A DNA stretch of 64,000 bases from Paraphysomonas bandaiensis (taxonomy: Eukaryota; Chrysophyceae), in contig CBFFRP010000002.1 in NCBI GenBank assembly GCA_965644295.1, positions 1-64,000 of the forward strand, read 5' to 3'. Made by a program: the position numbers and the translations under genes. The notes under the pieces were generated by a model. It did no database searches, was not told the DNA's origin, and saw nothing but the letters and a program-made list of their open reading frames with translations. Shown piece after piece: positions 45,312-56,299 of the stretch; the first letter of the stretch is position 1; each line of letters begins with the position of its first letter.

Positions 45312-46148
45312 ATGACAGTATCAGGTTTTCGAACGGCATTCTTTATAGACACTGATTCGCGTCAATTAAAGCTTCCATCGCACAGTTCCATTGCAACGTA
45401 CATGACGAAGACTCTGCTGTTGATATTAACGGTAGTTATGGTGGCATGCATACTAGAGGTTGATAATCTCTCCATTTCTTTTGACCGTAGATTTTATATA
45501 TGTGTATGTGCTCTAATTTTTTCTCTACGCGTGTGGATTCAAATGACTTTTTTCTGGACCCGAAGCATACCGTGGAAAGAAGTTATATTCGAATCCGCAG
45601 GAATAATTCCTCTATCATTTTACACGATCTCTAGTGGAGCAAGATTAGCTATTCTGGAGGAAAACGGTGTTACCTCTACTTGTGCATCTGGGTATGATGT
45701 ATTGGGAATCGCATGTGGATATAGGTCGTTACTACAAACCTTCGCTTCTTCTGTAACGGACAAAGAGCTGTTGGCATGCAGTTGTGATATGCGCGCTTAC
45801 TACTGGGTTTCTTTTTTTCTATTCATTTTTGGCACCTGGGTTAATATATGGCCAGAGTTCCAACGGTATATCTGGAAGCGAAAATCTGTCAACAACGGAC
45901 GATTATACACAGGGTCGTTGTTTTCTTATGCACGGCATATTAACTATACCGGCGAAGTACTGTCATTTATTGGATTATCGCTGCTTACGAATAATATGTT
46001 TACTCTATGGGTGCCACTGTGCATGGGTGCGGGAATGGCAACATTCAGTATATGGGAAATTGAGTTTTACCTCGAACAAAAGTACGCCAAAGAATGGATG
46101 AAGTATTGTGAAGCCACACCACATGTATTAGTCCCGGGGGTGTATTAA
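45312..46148 (+). CDS. DUF1295/steroid-reductase-like multi-pass membrane protein
   Basis: Single exon, 278 aa, with about six hydrophobic segments. The C-terminal part carries SLFSYARHINYTGEVLSFIG and WEIEFYLEQKYAKEWMKYC, matching the ARHPNYxGE motif and the terminal helix of the DUF1295 / isoprenylcysteine-methyltransferase-like superfamily. Those proteins are SAM- or NAD(P)H-dependent enzymes acting on lipids in ER membranes. The usual Pro of RHPNY is Ile here. Exact activity is unknown. Confidence 0.72.
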   Translation: MTVSGFRTAFFIDTDSRQLKLPSHSSIATYMTKTLLLILTVVMVACILEVDNLSISFDRRFYICVCALIFSLRVWIQMTFFWTRSIPWKEVIFESAGIIPLSFYTISSGARLAILEENGVTSTCASGYDVLGIACGYRSLLQTFASSVTDKELLACSCDMRAYYWVSFFLFIFGTWVNIWPEFQRYIWKRKSVNNGRLYTGSLFSYARHINYTGEVLSFIGLSLLTNNMFTLWVPLCMGAGMATFSIWEIEFYLEQKYAKEWMKYCEATPHVLVPGVY

Positions 46149-47426
46149 TAGATATAAATTTATAATGTGCCGTTCGAAATAGAATATATGTTTGAGGCTA
46201 GTTGGAGTAGTAATTGTATTTAGGTGAGATCTATCTATGTTTAAAAGGAAATATTTTCCACGTAGTCATATTAGTTGAATTACCTAGTCACACTAGTTTT
46301 GGTGTAAAAACATAGTCAACGTAATAAATGATTCGATATCTGCATTTATTAAATTCACTAAATCCAATAATAGATCTTATGTTTAAAGCTAGTTACAGTG
46401 AAAGTTGTATTCAGGAAAGAGATATCAATATTATATATGCCTAGCTTGGTTTTGAAGGAAGGTTGGACTGTGCAATCACTATCAATTATCAATTCTCCTG
46501 TATTATGGTACGGCACAAGAGAGTAGAAGTGTTTTCGCATCTCAAATTTACCTCCTTGAATACTTCTTTTATGTTGTCACAGTGTAATTTGGAAAACGTA
46601 TTGGATGTGCCGACCTAACACCTGTAATTACACAACTGTAAAGGTATCTAAATTATAGGTGCATTTAATACATAGACACAAGAATTGTATAAAACTTAAA
46701 ATTTACAGTTGTATTCAGGATCTTTTATATTAAATTATGTAAACTAAATACACTTTGGAGGTGCAACTGTTATATATTCACAGTATAGGCTTTTGTTTTC
46801 TCTAGGAGTGGAGCGTCTAGTGTATGATAAGGGCTCCAACATCGGCTCACATAACGAAATGAAATCTGTTCTCGATGACATTGACATGCGTTTCTTAAGC
46901 AATAAGCATGTAAACGTGTGTGACTAGTTTTAATTCCGAGTGCACTTGTCACCATTACAGGCAACTTGCAATCGACTTGTGATTATCCCTCCCGATATGT
47001 TAATTACACGCATGAATGCAGTGCACACTGATAACTATCACGTTACCCTAACTTGTTACCAAGATGTCGCATTCTATTCATATGCTCATGCGCATGTGAT
47101 GCATTTCCTACAGCGTGAACTCACGAGTTGTGCACAAAATAAATGTCCCAAAAACACTTTGCTTGGTACATACTGCTGTACAGAGTAATTAGATGGATCT
47201 CAAAAAATGGGTGATATTCTGCTAAAACTACACGAAACCCAACAAAAACGGAAGTTGTGTCTGAAAGCAGTCAGAAAAAACAGTGACAGAGAGACTCCAA
47301 TCAGTGGATGTGGTGAACTCGTACAGTAAAGTATAGAGCAGTGAGTACAGTACCTCACAGCATGGGACAGTCAGCCATCACTTCGAATATAAAGAGTGCC
47401 GCATACCTTACACACTAATAGAATAG
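46149..47426. other. Intergenic between DUF1295 and PWP2 genes
   Basis: AT-rich, no supported gene. It contains ACATACTGCTGTACAG at about 47169, 250 bp upstream of PWP2, another copy of the promoter-type motif. A GAATTACCTAGTCACACTAG segment near 46275 resembles sequence near 58345. Confidence 0.45.
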
Positions 47427-50314
47427 ATGAAGTTTGCGTACCGTTTATCGAAGATATGCGGACAGGTGTTCGAGAATGGCAATCTGATCTTCACACCAGA
47501 CGGCAACTCTGTTATCAGTCCGGTGGGGAATCGCATGAATGTGTTGGATCTGGTTAACCATAACTGCATTACTCTTCCGTTTGAGAACAAAAAAAACATA
47601 AAAAGGATCGCCATATCGAACAATGGACGGTTCATAGTCACTGTGGATGTGGATGGTCACGCGCTGTTCGTTAATTTCCCTCGTAGAGTAGTGTTAACTC
47701 GATTTCATTTTAAGAGAAGAGTATATGACATTAAGTTCTCTCCTGATGATAAGTATATAGCTGTCACATACGGGCATGGCTGTCAGCTATGGAGAACTCC
47801 AGGCATTCGTAGGGAATTCGCACCTTTGGTGTTATCCCGTCATGTAGGTGGCTTTCATGATGACGCTGTGTGCATGGATTGGAGCGGCGACTCCGACAGC
47901 CTTATAGTTGGCTCGAAAGACCTTTCTGTGCGTGTCTTTTATAGAGTGCACTCGAGAAATATGGCTACATCTGTCCTCACTGGCCACCGCGCTCGACTTG
48001 TGGGAGCGTATTACTCTCGTGACGATGACATGGTCTTCACAGTTGCGCAGGATGGCGCTGTGTTCACGTGGGAGTTTGAGTATGCTGATCGGGTTCCTTT
48101 GGTAGAGGCGTCAGCTAATGTAAGCGATGATGATGACAGCAGCGGGTCAGATGAGGAAGAGGTAGACGCACCACAGCGGACGAAACGTGGGGGTGCATGG
48201 CGGCTAAAGGAGCGTGAATTTCTCTGGGAGACACATACCGAGATATCTAGCGCAGGGTTCAACCGTAAAACTAACCTGCTGGTGATAGGATTTTCCAATG
48301 GTGTCTTTGGTCTTTACGACATGCCTGGGGCGAGCTGTGTGCACAAGCTGTCGGTGTCCCACAGTACTCTCGGCACAGTTGACATTAACTCAACAGGCGA
48401 GTGGCTGGCGGTTGGCTCTGCTGCAATGGGGCAGCTCTTAGTTTGGGAATGGCAATCGGAGTCATATGTCATCAAACAACAAGGACACCGGTATGGTTTA
48501 AATGCATTGGATTTTTCGAGCGATGGTATGCACATCGCTACTGGAGGAGAGGATGCTAAGGTTAAAGTGTGGAGTGCAACCTCAGGGTTTTGCTTTGTCA
48601 CCTTTGACAAGCATATCGGCCCTGTGACAGGGGTTAAGTTTGTTGGTCGAGGTACGGGCAAGGCGGTCATTAGCTGTTCTCTTGATGGAACGGTTCGTGC
48701 GTATGACATGCTGAGGTATCAGAACTTTCGCACGTTAACCACCCCCACCCCAGTACAGTTTACTTGCCTAGCTGTGGATTCTAGTGGCGAAATGGTGTGT
48801 GCTGGTGCCTTGGACCCGTTCCAAATATTCGTGTGGTCACTGCAGACGGGGAAGCTGTTGGATGTGCTGTCTGGTCACGAGGGTCCTATTGCGTGTCTCG
48901 ATTTTGCCCAGAACTCTGGTCGACTCGCCTCAGGGTCATGGGATGGTACGTTGAAGATATGGGATATTTACAAGAACGAGTGTGTTGAGACTATGGAGCA
49001 CGGATGTGATGTGATGGCTGTGGCCTTCCGCCCGGATGGGAAAGAGGTGTGCACAGGCGCCACAAATGGTATACTCTATTTCTGGGATGTAGAAAATGGT
49101 ACACAACTGTCGACCATAGAAGGTCGTCGGGATATAAGCGCCGGACGCAAGAGTACAGATGCTACCACAGCGAGCACCTCGGCACGATCCAAATACTTTA
49201 CGTCAGTCACCTACACTGCGGACGGCTCATGTGTGCTGGCGGGAAGCAAAAGCAAGTCTGTGTGCATATACGCTGTGGCCTCTGGGTCTCTCATAAAGAA
49301 GTTCGAGTTATCTCATAACAGGTCACTGGAGGGCGTGGTTCACGATATCCGAAGTGATATGTTAGTCGATGGAGTGGTAGTACCTGCAGGACACGAGTCG
49401 GATGAGGACGCAGCCGAGGGAGAGGACGACGGGCGAGACTTACTACCTGGTGCTGGAAAAGGGTCTAAGAATGATGGGTCCCGTAATACTGCCCCTGAAA
49501 TACTAACCAGTGCCGTTGGCTTCTCCGCTACTGGGAGGGAATGGGCGGCCGCCACCACTCAAGGCCTGCAAGTATTCAGCCTTGATGAGGCTATCCAATT
49601 CGCGCCTACAGACCTGGACATTGCGATTACACCTCAGGCTGTAGCAGAGGCAATTGCTCGGCATGATCATGGTCTGGCACTGAACATGGCTCTGCATTTG
49701 GGCGAGAAGAATGTGTTGAAGAAGGCCGTAGATGCTGTCGATAAGGATGCAGTTTGTCTAGTGGTGAAGTCACTTGACCATAGGATGTTGAGAAGTCTGC
49801 TGCGGTTTCTAGCTGATGAACTGGTGAAATGCTATTGAACACTCCATAGTTTATTGTATTCACCTACTCTTGTTTTGTCATTTAGGTCTCTTCCAGACAC
49901 ATTGAATACTACTTGCAATGGTGCTGGGCGCTGTTGACAACTCACGGGAAGGCTCTCCAGGGGTCGGAATCCATGAGTACACAGGAGAGTGTAAGGGCTC
50001 TCATCAGAGCGATATCCATACATGAGAGGGAGATTCTGAAGATGTGCGATGATAATCACTTCTCTCTCTCGTTTCTCAGTAACCAGTGCAAGCTTTCTGC
50101 AGTTACCGCAACAACTCGTGCAATATCTGATGGCGAGCCCACCAGAATGATAGACCAAAGTAGTCCTACCCTACCTGTCGTTTCAGGCAAAAGCAGTGTC
50201 GACGTAAGTGCTCTAGAGGAAGTGAAACCCCCAACTCGGAAGAAGAAATCCAATGAATTAGATGTCGGTAACAAGCCTAAAAAGCAGAAAAAAGAAAAGT
50301 CTAAAGCCAAATAG
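47427..50314 (+). CDS. PWP2: Periodic tryptophan protein 2 (UTP-B, SSU processome)
   Basis: Exons 47427-49823 and 49886-50314 give 941 aa, near the 919-923 of human and yeast proteins. The N-terminus (FENGNLIFTPDGNSVISPVGNRMNVLDL) and twin WD40 propellers with GHRARLVGAYYSRDD, GHRYGLNALDFSSDG and GHEGPIACLDFAQNSGRLASGSWDGTLKIWDI follow the family order. The C-terminal helical segment VSSRHIEYYLQWCW is restored by the intron, and a Lys-rich tail (KKQKKEKSKAK) follows. PWP2 is a UTP-B subunit needed for 18S pre-rRNA processing in the nucleolus. An acidic insert (SDDDDSSGSDEEE) separates propeller blades. Confidence 0.95.
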
Positions 50315-50629
50315 TAAGATATCATGTGATATAACACCCTTTCTCAGTATTCGAAGAACTATATGAAGTTGCCTGTACTTTGAGAGAATTTATAGTTCCT
50401 CATACAAATAATCATCATATTTCAATTCCTGCAATTTATTGAGTATTCTCCTCTATCTCATACTTGACAAGCTAGAGTCTTGAGTGGATGAAGACATTTA
50501 CAGAATCTAGCCACTATGACCAAGCTTTGACAGTCGCTAGCTTGTTGTGAGTACGATTAGAAATTGTTCTTTTCTACCTTTTGATTTACGGCTTTACCCT
50601 TCAGGTATAATCAAAAGCCAGTAAAATTA

Positions 50630-51250
50630 TATATAGTATATAGTCAGTACGTCAGTACATTTTTTTTCCCACCCATAGTGTGGTACAAGACGGGACGCTA
50701 ACAGGGTTGCGTAACAAGCAATTTTTAGCTATAGCTCGCGCAATTATTGTGTAATTAAATTAGCTACTTCTTACATCTTGTAATTATGTTATTATTACGC
50801 TATTATTGTGTAATTAGCTACAAGCACGAATAGCATCTTCAACTATGCTTGCATTACACAGAAGTCAATTAAAGTGCAAGAACAAAAGGGCCTCCAATCG
50901 ATGAGGTGTACTGATTTGCGTAGATCACTCATGTTGATTTTTGCTCTACTAAAAAGCCTGTCTACACAATTTGTAGTGGAGAAAATACGAATCAAGCAGC
51001 GGTACTTATTGTTTTTGGTGCGCTTGGTGTCTTTTCGTCAGCAAGTCGATACCATCATCTTTTTTCCGTTCTGTGCACCAGTTCTGTCCAACAGAAAACG
51101 TTTGAGCTGCGCCTTCTCAGGTCGAGTGAGAGTGTCCTCCACTCCGCTTTGGACATTAACAACAGCATTTTCAAAGGACTGCTTCATAATTATGTCCGTA
51201 TCCGCACCACGGTGGTGATTAGCACTAACAGGGTTGTGTAACAATTATTA
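50630..51250 (-). mobile_element. hAT transposase remnant with CAGGGTT ends
   Basis: On the minus strand, 50880-51000 encodes NCVDRLFSRAKINMSDLRKS, the signature of the hAT C-terminal dimerisation domain. Upstream (51038-51244) is an open piece with EKAQLKRFLLDRTG. Frames are broken. CAGGGTTGCGTAAC lies at 50708 and CAGGGTTGTGTAAC at 51229, both preceded by a CTAA target-like sequence. Repeat B blocks (GTGTGGTACAAGACGGGACG) lie at 50680. Confidence 0.55.
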
Positions 51251-51900
51251 GCAATTATATAGCAAAATATTTTGAGCAATTAAATTGCAATTATTACATA
51301 TATCAGAGTTAAGCGCTGACTCTTAAACGCCTATTGCTAATAATAGGACATTTACTACTGAGTACTTAGAAGTAGCTGCCATTAATACATTGAAACAATA
51401 TACAATATCCTGTATTCTGTACTGCAGTATCGTACAGTAAACTATTTCAATTGATAGTGGTGTGGGTTAAACAGTAAACAATATATTGCTATGACGCTGT
51501 GGGAGAAGATTATATTTATCGCTATGGAAGTAGTGATGAAGACGACGGAGGAGATTTCAGTTTTTAGTTAATTGTTATTGCTCTCCACTGCTCCATACGT
51601 CTTTCTTCATTGGGGTCGTTCAGAACACTGTGACCGACACCACAATCGATGCACCAGTACTATTTCTATGTTGTTTCGTTAGCCCATCTGTACAAATTAG
51701 AATAATGTGGTTGCTGACGAAGACAAAGCTGCATTGAGGAATTACCAAACTTTAAAACAAGCCAAGATCATTAATTACTACATACGTACGACGCGTAAGT
51801 ACAATAACCAGAGGTACAGCGTTCGCTGACAAATAAATTGTGGTTTACTCAATGGAATGAAGCTGTAGTAGAATAACATATGCTATACTATTCTATGGAT
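51250..51900. other. AT-rich intergenic DNA
   Basis: No gene recognised. A short TTAAACGCCTATTGCTAATAATAGGAC near 51325 matches the tail of the non-LTR family, suggesting a tiny truncated copy. Confidence 0.4.
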
Positions 51901-51906
51901 TGCACT

Positions 51907-52424
51907 TCACGCTTCATCAGAATCATCCATCCAACTATTTTCCACAACTTCTCTCACTCTTCTATTGTACTCCCTCCGATCTCTCTCATACAACTGTGAT
52001 GCTTCGCCATTCGCCGGAGATGCAGGGTTGGGATCAGACAACAAAGATTGTATTGAGGTGAGAACAGCTGCGATATCGTATATAGGCGACCACTGATTTT
52101 GGAGAATATCTAGACATATTTTACCATCGGCGTAAATGTTCGGATGAAACATATCTGTTAGGAATTTGACAGCTGGAGGTTTATTAGGATAATCCTCAGT
52201 GAATTCCAACAGCAGCTTGAAAGTTCCTCCCTCCCATGGGGTGTCAACTGGACCGAATATTATCGCCTGCCAGACCTGAATACACATCAGAGACATACCT
52301 CATTAACGCCATGTATTATTACCATAATATTATTATCCAGCGGCGCCCCTTGTATTCCAGAAGGAGGGTCGCCCTGCAGGCGTCTGAAGTCTCGCATTAA
52401 TCTTCGTCTAGCTGATGTCGACAT
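51907..52424 (-). CDS. RAD6: RAD6/UBE2A-type ubiquitin-conjugating enzyme E2
   Basis: Exons 52323-52424 and 51907-52275 with a 47-nt intron give 156 aa. The N-terminus [17 protein letters not shown] is the RAD6-specific start. The core has EDYPNKPP, the HPN motif (FHPNIYADG), active-site Cys in [13 protein letters not shown], and [11 protein letters not shown]. The C-terminus [14 protein letters not shown] then a short acidic tail resembles SAR-group RAD6 proteins more than yeast's long acidic tail. RAD6 enzymes monoubiquitinate histone H2B and PCNA with RING partners in transcription and DNA-damage tolerance. Confidence 0.96.
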
Positions 52425-53063
52425 TGCTATGAACCAGAGTATAAGTAACTAAACTATGAATACGATCACTCAACACTTAATTGTCTTAGTTCGATATTAC
52501 TCTGCTATGCTGCAGAAATATCACTATCAAGCAACTGTTGTGCTGCACGAGAATCGAATGTACCTGTGCGAGCTCTTCGAGTTGCGGTGTTGTCATCAGC
52601 TCAGTATATTAAGAAATCAGAAAGTACAGCAGCGGTATAGCACACACGGGTGCCTGCTGCTCTTGCTGCATGTGTGCATGCTTTCCCATACATATGTTAC
52701 GGGTTACGACGGCCGTATATACAGCGCTGGGGCCGGTACTGCTGCATATGTACTGCTGTATGTGTACTGCTGTATGTGTACTTGTACTTGAGTTGCTGCA
52801 CCGAAAAAAACAACTCTTTCTATATTTCGATGGGAATACAACAGAAATACCGTTCAGACTACACAGGACTACAATCAGGTATGTGATTTCGCCGTTTCAT
52901 ATTTGTGTGTGTGTGTGTGCACAGGACCGACCCACCCGCTCGTCTCGTCCAGATTGCAACAGGAAGAGTCTACAGCTTCACTTAAATAGTATGGATTGAT
53001 GGTTTCGCTAGTCATTGCTGTTGTTTAATGTTGTGTGCTGTTGTCCTTTGAATTAAGTGCACT
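52425..53063. promoter_or_regulatory. Divergent promoter, RAD6/LRR pair
   Basis: Three tandem, evenly spaced motif copies (GTACTGCTGCATAT, GTACTGCTGTATGT, GTACTGCTGTATGT) lie at about 52736-52776. A GT dinucleotide tract follows at 52900. Confidence 0.45.
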
Positions 53064-55082
53064 ATGACTGGCGTTTGCGATCCATATGCTGCACTACCAG
53101 TGCGAAATGATAAATACGCAGCGCTTTGCACGGAACTCCATTTAGGCAATAGAAAAATAACAGAGTTGAGCGGGTTCGAAGCCTTTGTGAATTTGTCCAC
53201 GTTATGGATAAACAATAACCGTATAACGGCACTCGAGGGACTCGATAATAATATTCGCCTTAGAAACCTTCATGCTCACAACAACCGCATTAAAAAATTA
53301 GAAGGAAGTTCACTTGGGGAGTTTAAATTTCTTGAAAATTTGACGCTAAATGATAACTTTCTCGAAAATATGAGTGATGTGCTTGGTGAATTAAAATATC
53401 TCAGACATCTCAAATCTTTGGATTTATTTGGAAATCCGATTTCTCAAGAAGACAATTATCGCTTGCTTGTTCTTGGTGAAATTCCTTGGTTGAAAACATT
53501 GGATAGGAGTCCTGTAACACAAACGGAAATTCGGGACGCGAAGCGATTGCGTGTAGAGTTGAAAAAGCAAAGCAATATTAAGCTTCAAGCCAAACATCGT
53601 ACAGGAGAGAACTTGGAGCACCCACCACTCAGTGCTCGGTCAAAGACTTTTCAACACATACTACCAAGATTGAAGGAAGCTTTCAAAGCAAAGAGGGTAT
53701 TTTTGGAAAACCTCTTCTTGGAGAGTGATCCCCGTAAGACGGGAGCAGTAAGTGAGCATATATTCTATAGCGGACTGAAGATGTTTGGTATCCTCAATCT
53801 GATTACAGAAGAAGAGCTGCACTGTATCGGCTCGAAGTACAGGAAGTCATTGATGCTTACAGCCATCAGCCCAAATCACACATTATCACACGATATGGTT
53901 GACTATCGAAAATTTTGCGACGATGTGCTGCCCCCTACTCTTCGTGTGCACAATAGAGCCTTCGATGCAGCAGACTCGTGGCATATGGAGCCGGTGCCTG
54001 AGGTATCTATAACTGCGAAGGACCTCCAGCGGTATGTCCGCAAGAACAAGGCCGCCGAGAGGAAAGAGGCAGAACGAAAGAAACGTGAGGCTCTCTTTGC
54101 CCGTCGCAGTGATATGGATTCTTCTTTCACCTTTAGTGCTACAGGCAGTCGCACACTTGGAAATGATGTCATGGACCCATGGACAGTCTGTCAACTGCGG
54201 CGATTTATGGTCGAAGCTGCTCTAGAGGAAAAGACTGCAGGGGGTGGTGGGATGGAGAATAGTGTAACCTTGACCTCTCTAGCCGCACAAGGAGCTTCTC
54301 TGAGCGTCGAGTCTGTGCGTGGGATATTGAATAAGATGCAAGATATCGGAAAGACAACTTCAAGGCCTACAGAGGATGTAATTAAACTAATTTTTGGAGA
54401 GAATTCTGAACTTCCCCTTAAAGATTTATGCGAGTCATTGGGGTGTGGGGATTCTGGGCCAAACTTGGGTGGTAATGAGACTGGTTGGTCGGGAAACACA
54501 ACGAGTCGTGCCCAAACACCAAAGGTTCCTAGGAGGCACATTGTTTCCTGGCGAAACTTGACTGCAGAAGAAATGGAACATAAAGAATCAATTAGCTTTG
54601 GTAATGCCGGGGACCTAATGGACAGTCTGTTGCGCGGGGCAAACGCTGGTGGCGAGGGAGCGGAGTCAAGGCAAAAGCGATTTCTCTCGATGACTCTGCA
54701 GTCGAGTCTAGTGGGCACGCGTATGGCCGCCAGTAAACCTTTCCGTCAGCCTCCACCCCCTGACACCAGCCCAGCCAGCATCATTGGCTCGGCGCCCCGT
54801 CGTAGCGATTGCGTTGTGATACCGGCACTGAAGTCGGCGGCGCTACGTGCAGAAAAAGATCGGGAGTTGAGGAAAACACATGACTGGGACTCGCAGTTTG
54901 CATCTTTGGGGATGAAGGGTGACGTTCTGGATATTGCTCTTGCCAGAAAGAAGCGGTCTATGACAGCCGCTCCTCGAAATAACAGGACCATGACATACGA
55001 TTACAACCCCAAGCCCAGTGATAGACCAAAGAAAGGGTGGTCTAGCTCTACGGGAACCTTGATTTTCAACTCGACTACATAA
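53064..55082 (+). CDS. Leucine-rich-repeat protein with LRR cap
   Basis: Single exon, 672 aa. SDS22-like LRRs fill residues 22-135 (LHLGNRKITELSGFEAF, LSTLWINNNRITALEGL, LRNLHAHNNRIKKLEG, LENLTLNDNFLENM, LKSLDLFGNPIS). The classic LRR cap YRLLVLGEIPWLKTLDRSPVT follows. A degenerate EF-hand-like region (FLESDPRKTGAVSEHIFYSG) and a basic helix (KNKAAERKEAERKKREAL) come next. The long C-terminal region is Ser/Pro/Arg-rich and unrecognised. LRR-cap proteins of this type are frequent in axonemes and dynein assembly, but that role is inferred. Confidence 0.85.
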   Translation: MTGVCDPYAALPVRNDKYAALCTELHLGNRKITELSGFEAFVNLSTLWINNNRITALEGLDNNIRLRNLHAHNNRIKKLEGSSLGEFKFLENLTLNDNFLENMSDVLGELKYLRHLKSLDLFGNPISQEDNYRLLVLGEIPWLKTLDRSPVTQTEIRDAKRLRVELKKQSNIKLQAKHRTGENLEHPPLSARSKTFQHILPRLKEAFKAKRVFLENLFLESDPRKTGAVSEHIFYSGLKMFGILNLITEEELHCIGSKYRKSLMLTAISPNHTLSHDMVDYRKFCDDVLPPTLRVHNRAFDAADSWHMEPVPEVSITAKDLQRYVRKNKAAERKEAERKKREALFARRSDMDSSFTFSATGSRTLGNDVMDPWTVCQLRRFMVEAALEEKTAGGGGMENSVTLTSLAAQGASLSVESVRGILNKMQDIGKTTSRPTEDVIKLIFGENSELPLKDLCESLGCGDSGPNLGGNETGWSGNTTSRAQTPKVPRRHIVSWRNLTAEEMEHKESISFGNAGDLMDSLLRGANAGGEGAESRQKRFLSMTLQSSLVGTRMAASKPFRQPPPPDTSPASIIGSAPRRSDCVVIPALKSAALRAEKDRELRKTHDWDSQFASLGMKGDVLDIALARKKRSMTAAPRNNRTMTYDYNPKPSDRPKKGWSSSTGTLIFNSTT

Positions 55083-55530
55083 GTCGATATGTAATATAAT
55101 TTATGTGCCAGGTGTGTGGTTGTTTAGTTAAGTGGAGCTTACGCAAATAACACGTAATAGCTAGTTCATTATTGACATAGATGTTGTTGCGTATGTGGCG
55201 TAGTACGCAAATTCGATTAATAATTTTATTGCCCTCCAAATCGTCACACCAAATAGTTCGATACTACAGGGCTACATGCACTGTTTGTTGTTTCCGTAAC
55301 TACAGTATCAGACGATGGAGCGTCGGCTTGAAAGATTAATGCCGCAGCTGCCACTACTGACCAGGGCTGCATATCAAATAACTGTCAATTATAGAAATTG
55401 CAATAGTTGAAATGTTGAAAATGAACATCAAATCATAATTGCAATTATAATTGACTCAGCTTACTTCTAATGATTGTCAATTGATATTAAAAATACCAGC
55501 TTCTTATACTGAAAAGTTCCCTCAACAAAG
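55083..55530. other. Intergenic with a MITE end
   Basis: CAGGGCTGCATATCAAATA at 55362 matches the MITE terminal sequence; AATTGCAATTATAATTGAC-type repeats follow at 55440. No gene. Confidence 0.5.
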
Positions 55531-55779
55531 TGGTGTTCTGGGGAATAAGTGCCGGAGAGATTCTCTCTGGGAAACTAACGTGAGCCGCAAACATAGTCAG
55601 CAGATATTATTCTTCTGCCCACTCATAGCCGAATGCTTGTGTGGTACAAGGTACACCAATAAGTGTCACTTGTGTAGACGTCTTTGGGCCCTGATGAATA
55701 AACAGGCATCCGGGAATGGGCCCACCTTAAGGGCATCCGGGACAGGGCCCACCTGAAGGGTAACTGGGGTATTGGGCTG
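55530..55779 (+). repeat. Dispersed repeat B, most complete copy
   Basis: Contains GTGTTCTGGGGAATAAGT, GAGATTCTCTCTGGGAAACT, CCCACTCATAGCC, GTGTCACTTGTGTAGACGTC and two GGCATCCGGGA(A/C) units. The copia left LTR begins directly after ATTGGGCTG. Confidence 0.7.
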
Positions 55780-56099
55780 TGTTAGAAAGTGACATTTTTA
55801 GTAATAAGACCTTGATAAACACTTATATAGAATATTATATAATTATGAGAGATACCATACTTCATGCATTGACGTTCACCAACTCTTTTTATCTCTACTA
55901 CACCAACCATTTCTAGTACGATCTTACATCGTCACTATCTTGTACAGTCAGTATATTTCAGTTTCATCACTACAATGGCTATCATATTATTGGTCCTCAT
56001 ACTACAGCTAGCTACTACTGTATTCTTTGAGTAACGGATATAATTCTAATATCTTGGAAACTACAGCTTTTAATTGCTCACAAACATCAAAACTCAACA
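55780..56099 (-). repeat. Copia 3' LTR (320 bp)
   Basis: Near-identical to 60992-61311. On the minus strand it starts TGTTGAGTTTTG and ends TTCTAACA, that is TG...CA. A purine-rich tract GAGAGGGAG precedes it, as expected for a polypurine primer. Confidence 0.88.
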
Positions 56100-56299
56100 C
56101 TCCCTCTCAATTCAAAGCTGTAGAACATGGCATAACTGACGGACACGCAACCACCAAAACCATACAGGACAAACAGGTGGACGTATGGCTCCGACGTTTC
56201 AGCTAGCCTCTCCGTAGACAACACGTTTATGAGCCTCTGTTTTGTTTGTATGAATTCTCTCTGATGACGTTCACAGATGACTTCTGACCTTCTCCTAGA

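Noticed and set aside
50874-51218. 114-codon plus-strand ORF
   Set aside because: The opposite strand carries the hAT dimerisation signature, so this is a shadow of the relic.
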